Assembly: GCA_023228225.1 (NCBI GenBank)
Contig: JALOBO010000006.1
Span: forward strand, 1-64,000
DNA from: Clostridia bacterium
Lineage (GTDB): Bacteria > Bacillota > Clostridia > Christensenellales > UBA1242
Reading direction: 5' to 3'
DNA: 64,000 nucleotides
Each line of letters starts with the position of its first letter. Position 1 is the stretch's first letter. The notes under the pieces are model-generated. The model worked only from the letters and a program-made list of their open reading frames with translations, did no database searches and was not told the DNA's origin. A program made the position numbers and the translations under genes. Shown here piece by piece: positions 61,030 to 64,000 of this stretch.

Positions 61030-61203
61030 TTTGAATAGAAAGGTGAAGTAGCATAAAGTTAGGAATTTTAAGATGATTTCTGTGCAAACAGGTTCCCAAT
61101 AGCACCAGTGGTCGCATCGGGGTTCTGTTTGCACAGAAAGCGATTAAAATAACAACTTTATGCGATGATAATTTCCACCTAGCGGTAGCGAAGGCGGAAT
61201 AAC
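61030..61203 (-). repeat. Structured intergenic repeat, copy E (minus strand)
   Basis: Begins 4 bp after the sigE stop on the minus strand. The 5' hairpin TTCCGCCTT/AGGTGGAA is near 61172-61199. The inner stem TTTCTGTGCAAACAG pairs perfectly with CTGTTTGCACAGAAA (61077-61091, 61125-61139). The outer stem is GCATAAAGTT/AACTTTATGC (61051-61060, 61154-61163). The apical part has ACCACTGGT as in copy B. The tail CTACTTCACCTTTCTA points at copy D's tail. Confidence 0.9.
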
Positions 61204-61206
61204 ATT

Positions 61207-61929
61207 TTATAATAGTTTATCAATATCTTTTTTTAGTCTAATAAGAATACGCTTTTCTAAGCGAGATATATAAGATTGTGAAATACCCATCATTTCGGCA
61301 ACTTCTTTTTGAGTTTTTTCGGTACAACCATTTAAACCATACCGCCATTTTATAATTAACATCTCTTTTTCTTTAAGTTTTTCAAGTGATTTTATAAGTA
61401 TTTCCTTTTCTACTTCTTTTTCCATATTTTTAGGCATCGCATCGCTTTCTGTGCCCAACACGTCAGCAATTAATAGTTCATTGCCATCAAAATCTAACGC
61501 AAGCGGTTCATCTAACGAAATTTCTGCTCTTAATTTTACCGTACGCCTTAAATACATTAAAATTTCATTTTGAATACAACGAGTAGCATAAGTTGCTAGT
61601 TTAATGTTTTTGCTAAAATTAAAAGTTTTTACTGCTTTAATTAATCCCATCGTTCCAATAGATATTAAATCTTCTATTTCCGCACCGGTATGTTCAAATT
61701 TTTTAGCAATAAACACTACCAATCGCAAATTATGTTCAATGAGTTTAGCACGCACATAGTCACTATCAATCCCCCATTCTTTAATTAGTTCTTCTTCTTC
61801 AATTTTTGTAAGCGGTTTTGCAAGTGCCTCACTACCGCTAATGTAATAAATTAGTTCCTCATCAATACTAAAATCAGGTTCAAAAATTTTCGCTACTAAT
61901 TGAATGATTTTTTCTTTAATGTTAAACAT
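61207..61929 (-). CDS. sigE: Sporulation sigma factor SigE
   Basis: The early mother-cell sigma factor. A 240-residue protein whose N-terminal ~27 residues ([20 protein letters not shown]) are the pro-sequence-like helix removed by SpoIIGA. Core: [20 protein letters not shown] (region 2), [16 protein letters not shown], and the region 4 helix-turn-helix [30 protein letters not shown]. It is just downstream of spoIIGA (20 bp), the standard operon. Confidence 0.96.
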   Translation of the reverse strand: MFNIKEKIIQLVAKIFEPDFSIDEELIYYISGSEALAKPLTKIEEEELIKEWGIDSDYVRAKLIEHNLRLVVFIAKKFEHTGAEIEDLISIGTMGLIKAVKTFNFSKNIKLATYATRCIQNEILMYLRRTVKLRAEISLDEPLALDFDGNELLIADVLGTESDAMPKNMEKEVEKEILIKSLEKLKEKEMLIIKWRYGLNGCTEKTQKEVAEMMGISQSYISRLEKRILIRLKKDIDKLL

Positions 61930-61949
61930 AAGTTCTCCTTTTGAATTTT

Positions 61950-62816
61950 TTATACAACATTTTTTCTTTCAATAATACTTTGGTGTAGTAAAATTTCGCA
62001 GTCGCCAAAAATTCTAAAATTTCGCAAGTTTACTGCCAAATATGGTTTGTCTATTATATTCACAGAAGTATCAAAGTATATCAAAATTTTTTCTACATTA
62101 AATATTAGCATACGACTATGCTTTTCGCTTATTCCACTAAAATTAGCAAAATATGAATTGTTAATAGGCGTTTGTCCGCATAAAACTTTTATAAGCACTT
62201 CTCTATTAAAAAGTTTTTCAAACAAATTCATAGTAATTACGCTAATTCCTTTACCCGATATTTTGTCGTAAATTTGATTTCCAGTATCCAAAAATGCATT
62301 GCAGTCCAATTCTTTTTCTTGATTAATGATTTTAATTTTATAAACATAAGCATCAGTTTGTTTTTTACGGAGTAAATAGTTTATAAGTTTATACATCAGC
62401 CAAAAAAAACCACTGACTAGCCCTAAAATTAACCCAACGGGAATATTCGATTGATAGTTCAAGTTGGCTGATAATGTAAATTGAGGATCTAAAACTAACA
62501 ACATTCCAATACACATTCCGCCCATTATAAAAGTAAAAACTAAAAATATCAAAAACGCAATTAAATAGTACGCTACACGCTTAAAATAAAATGCTGTAAG
62601 CACCATAAGTAAACCTATAATAAATTTTACCATAAGTAACAATATTGTAGGTAAGGTGATTAATGGCATTACAAAAGCAAAAGCAGTGCCTAGTAGTGCA
62701 GAAAAAAATAATCTTAGCGGTTTAACTTTTATTTTTAATGCATTACCAGTCAAAAATAATATTAAAGTATTTATAACAAGATTATCAAAAAGTACACATT
62801 CAATATATATTGTCAT
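61950..62816 (-). CDS. spoIIGA: Sigma-E processing peptidase SpoIIGA
   Basis: A membrane aspartic protease that cleaves pro-sigma-E after a forespore signal. The 288-residue protein has five membrane segments in its N-terminal half and a C-terminal protease domain with the catalytic motif DTGN in [20 protein letters not shown]. Start 62816 ([16 protein letters not shown]) is chosen as the family's standard N-terminus; the longer frame adds 36 residues overlapping the upstream intergenic region. Lies between ftsZ and sigE as usual. Confidence 0.93.
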   Translation of the reverse strand: MTIYIECVLFDNLVINTLILFLTGNALKIKVKPLRLFFSALLGTAFAFVMPLITLPTILLLMVKFIIGLLMVLTAFYFKRVAYYLIAFLIFLVFTFIMGGMCIGMLLVLDPQFTLSANLNYQSNIPVGLILGLVSGFFWLMYKLINYLLRKKQTDAYVYKIKIINQEKELDCNAFLDTGNQIYDKISGKGISVITMNLFEKLFNREVLIKVLCGQTPINNSYFANFSGISEKHSRMLIFNVEKILIYFDTSVNIIDKPYLAVNLRNFRIFGDCEILLHQSIIERKNVV

Positions 62817-62971
62817 AACACACCGCTTTAATTTGTATAAATTATTATAACAATTTATAAACGCAAAAAAAGAACAGAATAAATCTGTTCTTAAATAATT
62901 ATGTACAAAAATGTAATACTCCAAATTAAATCATCATTCTCATATAAAACATTTGCCAAAATTAATAAATT

Positions 62972-64000
62972 TTACTTATTTCTTAATTTACGTAAAAATG
63001 GCGGAACGCTAGACTCTTCAATTTTTACTCTTGAAGTCATAGTTGGCTTTATCTCAGGCGAAGCAACTACTTGTGCAGGCTGTTGTTCAGTTTTTTGTTC
63101 AAACTGTTTTGTTATTGTATTTCCAAACAAACTTTTGCCTGGAATTGTAAATTGAGAAGCCAAAAATTCTTGATATCTTTGCGAATCATAGCCAAAAGCA
63201 TTCGGTTTTCGGCTCTCATTTTTTTCTTCTGTTTTAACGCTTTCAGCAATTGCACCAGGAGCATTAAAGCCAGTGGCAATAACTGTAATTTCAACTTCTT
63301 CATTTTCAAAAGAATCATCAATTCCCATTCCAAATATAATATTGCAATCTGGGTCAACTACATCTCGCACTGCATTTGCGGCTTCATATACTTCATCAAG
63401 CGGAATATCAAGCCCGCCTTTGAAGTTGAGAATAACACCCTTTGCACCTTCAATAGTGGTTTCTAATAATGGGCTGGCAACGGCTTGTCTAACGGCCTCC
63501 ATAGTCTTATTTTCGCCCTTAGCGCGACCAATACCCATATGTGCCATACCTTTATTTTTCATAATTGTTTTTACATCGGCAAAGTCTAAATTAATAAGTG
63601 AAGGGGAAACAATTAAATCGGAAATACCTTGAATACCTTGGCGTAAAACTTCATCAGCATATCTAAATACCTCTACCATAGCAGTGCCTTTTGGAACTAT
63701 ACGCATAAGTTTGTCATTAGGAATTATAACAATCGTATCAACGCATTTTCTTAATGCTTCAATTCCAATATCTGCATTTTTCATTCTAATCTTGCCTTCA
63801 AAACTAAAAGGCTTTGTTACAACCGCAATTGTAAGAATACCCATTTCTTTGGCTATACTTGCAATAACCGGTGCTGCACCTGTTCCAGTACCACCACCCA
63901 TACCTGCTGTAATAAATACAAGATCGGTATCTTTAAGAAGTTCGGCAATTTGAGAGCGACTTTCTTCTGCTGCCTTTTGACCAATATCTGGATCTGCACC
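62972..64000 (-). CDS. ftsZ: Cell division protein FtsZ (partial, 5' end outside window)
   Basis: The tubulin-like GTPase that forms the division ring. The visible 342 codons run from [20 protein letters not shown] to the end. They include the GTP-binding signature [20 protein letters not shown], helix-rich core, and a variable linker near residues 240-320 of the visible part. A conserved C-terminal tail peptide [14 protein letters not shown] binds partner proteins. The gene is cut at position 64000, so its start is not in the window. Confidence 0.97.
   Translation of the reverse strand, partial: GADPDIGQKAAEESRSQIAELLKDTDLVFITAGMGGGTGTGAAPVIASIAKEMGILTIAVVTKPFSFEGKIRMKNADIGIEALRKCVDTIVIIPNDKLMRIVPKGTAMVEVFRYADEVLRQGIQGISDLIVSPSLINLDFADVKTIMKNKGMAHMGIGRAKGENKTMEAVRQAVASPLLETTIEGAKGVILNFKGGLDIPLDEVYEAANAVRDVVDPDCNIIFGMGIDDSFENEEVEITVIATGFNAPGAIAESVKTEEKNESRKPNAFGYDSQRYQEFLASQFTIPGKSLFGNTITKQFEQKTEQQPAQVVASPEIKPTMTSRVKIEESSVPPFLRKLRNK

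Overview
The window is a low-GC (roughly 30% by eye), gene-dense chromosomal segment of an endospore-forming Clostridia-type Firmicute. The reasons are: conserved sporulation genes (ytxC, spoIVB, a spo0A homologue, a spoIIM-like gene, gerW/ytfJ, spoIIGA, sigE, sigG), Firmicute gene order (infC-rpmI-rplT, argR-recN-spoIVB-spo0A, scpA-scpB, miaB-mutS-mutL-miaA, ftsZ-spoIIGA-sigE), strong AGGAGG ribosome binding sites, a T-box leader and an L20-type leader. I cannot name a genus; it looks like an uncultured gut-type Clostridia lineage.

Layout. 1-480: a minus-strand tRNA cluster (Gly-Cys-Leu) whose Leu 3' end is embedded in a long inverted repeat. 950-1105: a small Asn-rich gene. 1296-7108: ytxC, T-box-thrS, AUU-started infC with rpmI/rplT, an rRNA methyltransferase and yebC. 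7109-12633: argR (with ARG boxes), recN, spoIVB and a Spo0A homologue whose receiver domain has lost its acidic pocket. 12692-23318: cell-wall, sporulation, condensin, translation and lipid genes. 23381-27876: two exported SH3-type membrane proteins around a sigma-region-4-like regulator. 27996-39605: a compact, apparently intact podovirus-like head/tail/holin cluster with no integrase, replication genes or endolysin. 39742-44100: an ABC exporter convergent with a membrane-anchored PadR fusion regulator. 44306-46863: a YgjP-type peptidase, a large AT-rich gap and a tyrosine recombinase. 46889-54979: the methionine-gamma-lyase-like, miaA, mutL, mutS, miaB operon. 55128-59895: a class A PBP, a TVP38/DedA protein, and a multi-membrane protein directly downstream of a ~585-nt promoter-driven structured RNA that resembles the OLE RNA/OapA pair. 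60057-64000: sigG convergent with sigE-spoIIGA-ftsZ.

The most unusual items are: (1) a family of five ~80-190 bp structured repeats (7109, 8272, 44981, 60836, 61030). Four have a conserved architecture whose stems change in a compensating way between copies, and each copy sits just after a stop codon in the sense orientation; (2) the stripped-down phage-particle cluster, which could be a domesticated or GTA-like system; (3) the OLE-like RNA with its membrane-protein partner; (4) the pseudo-receiver Spo0A; (5) the PadR-disordered-4TM fusion.
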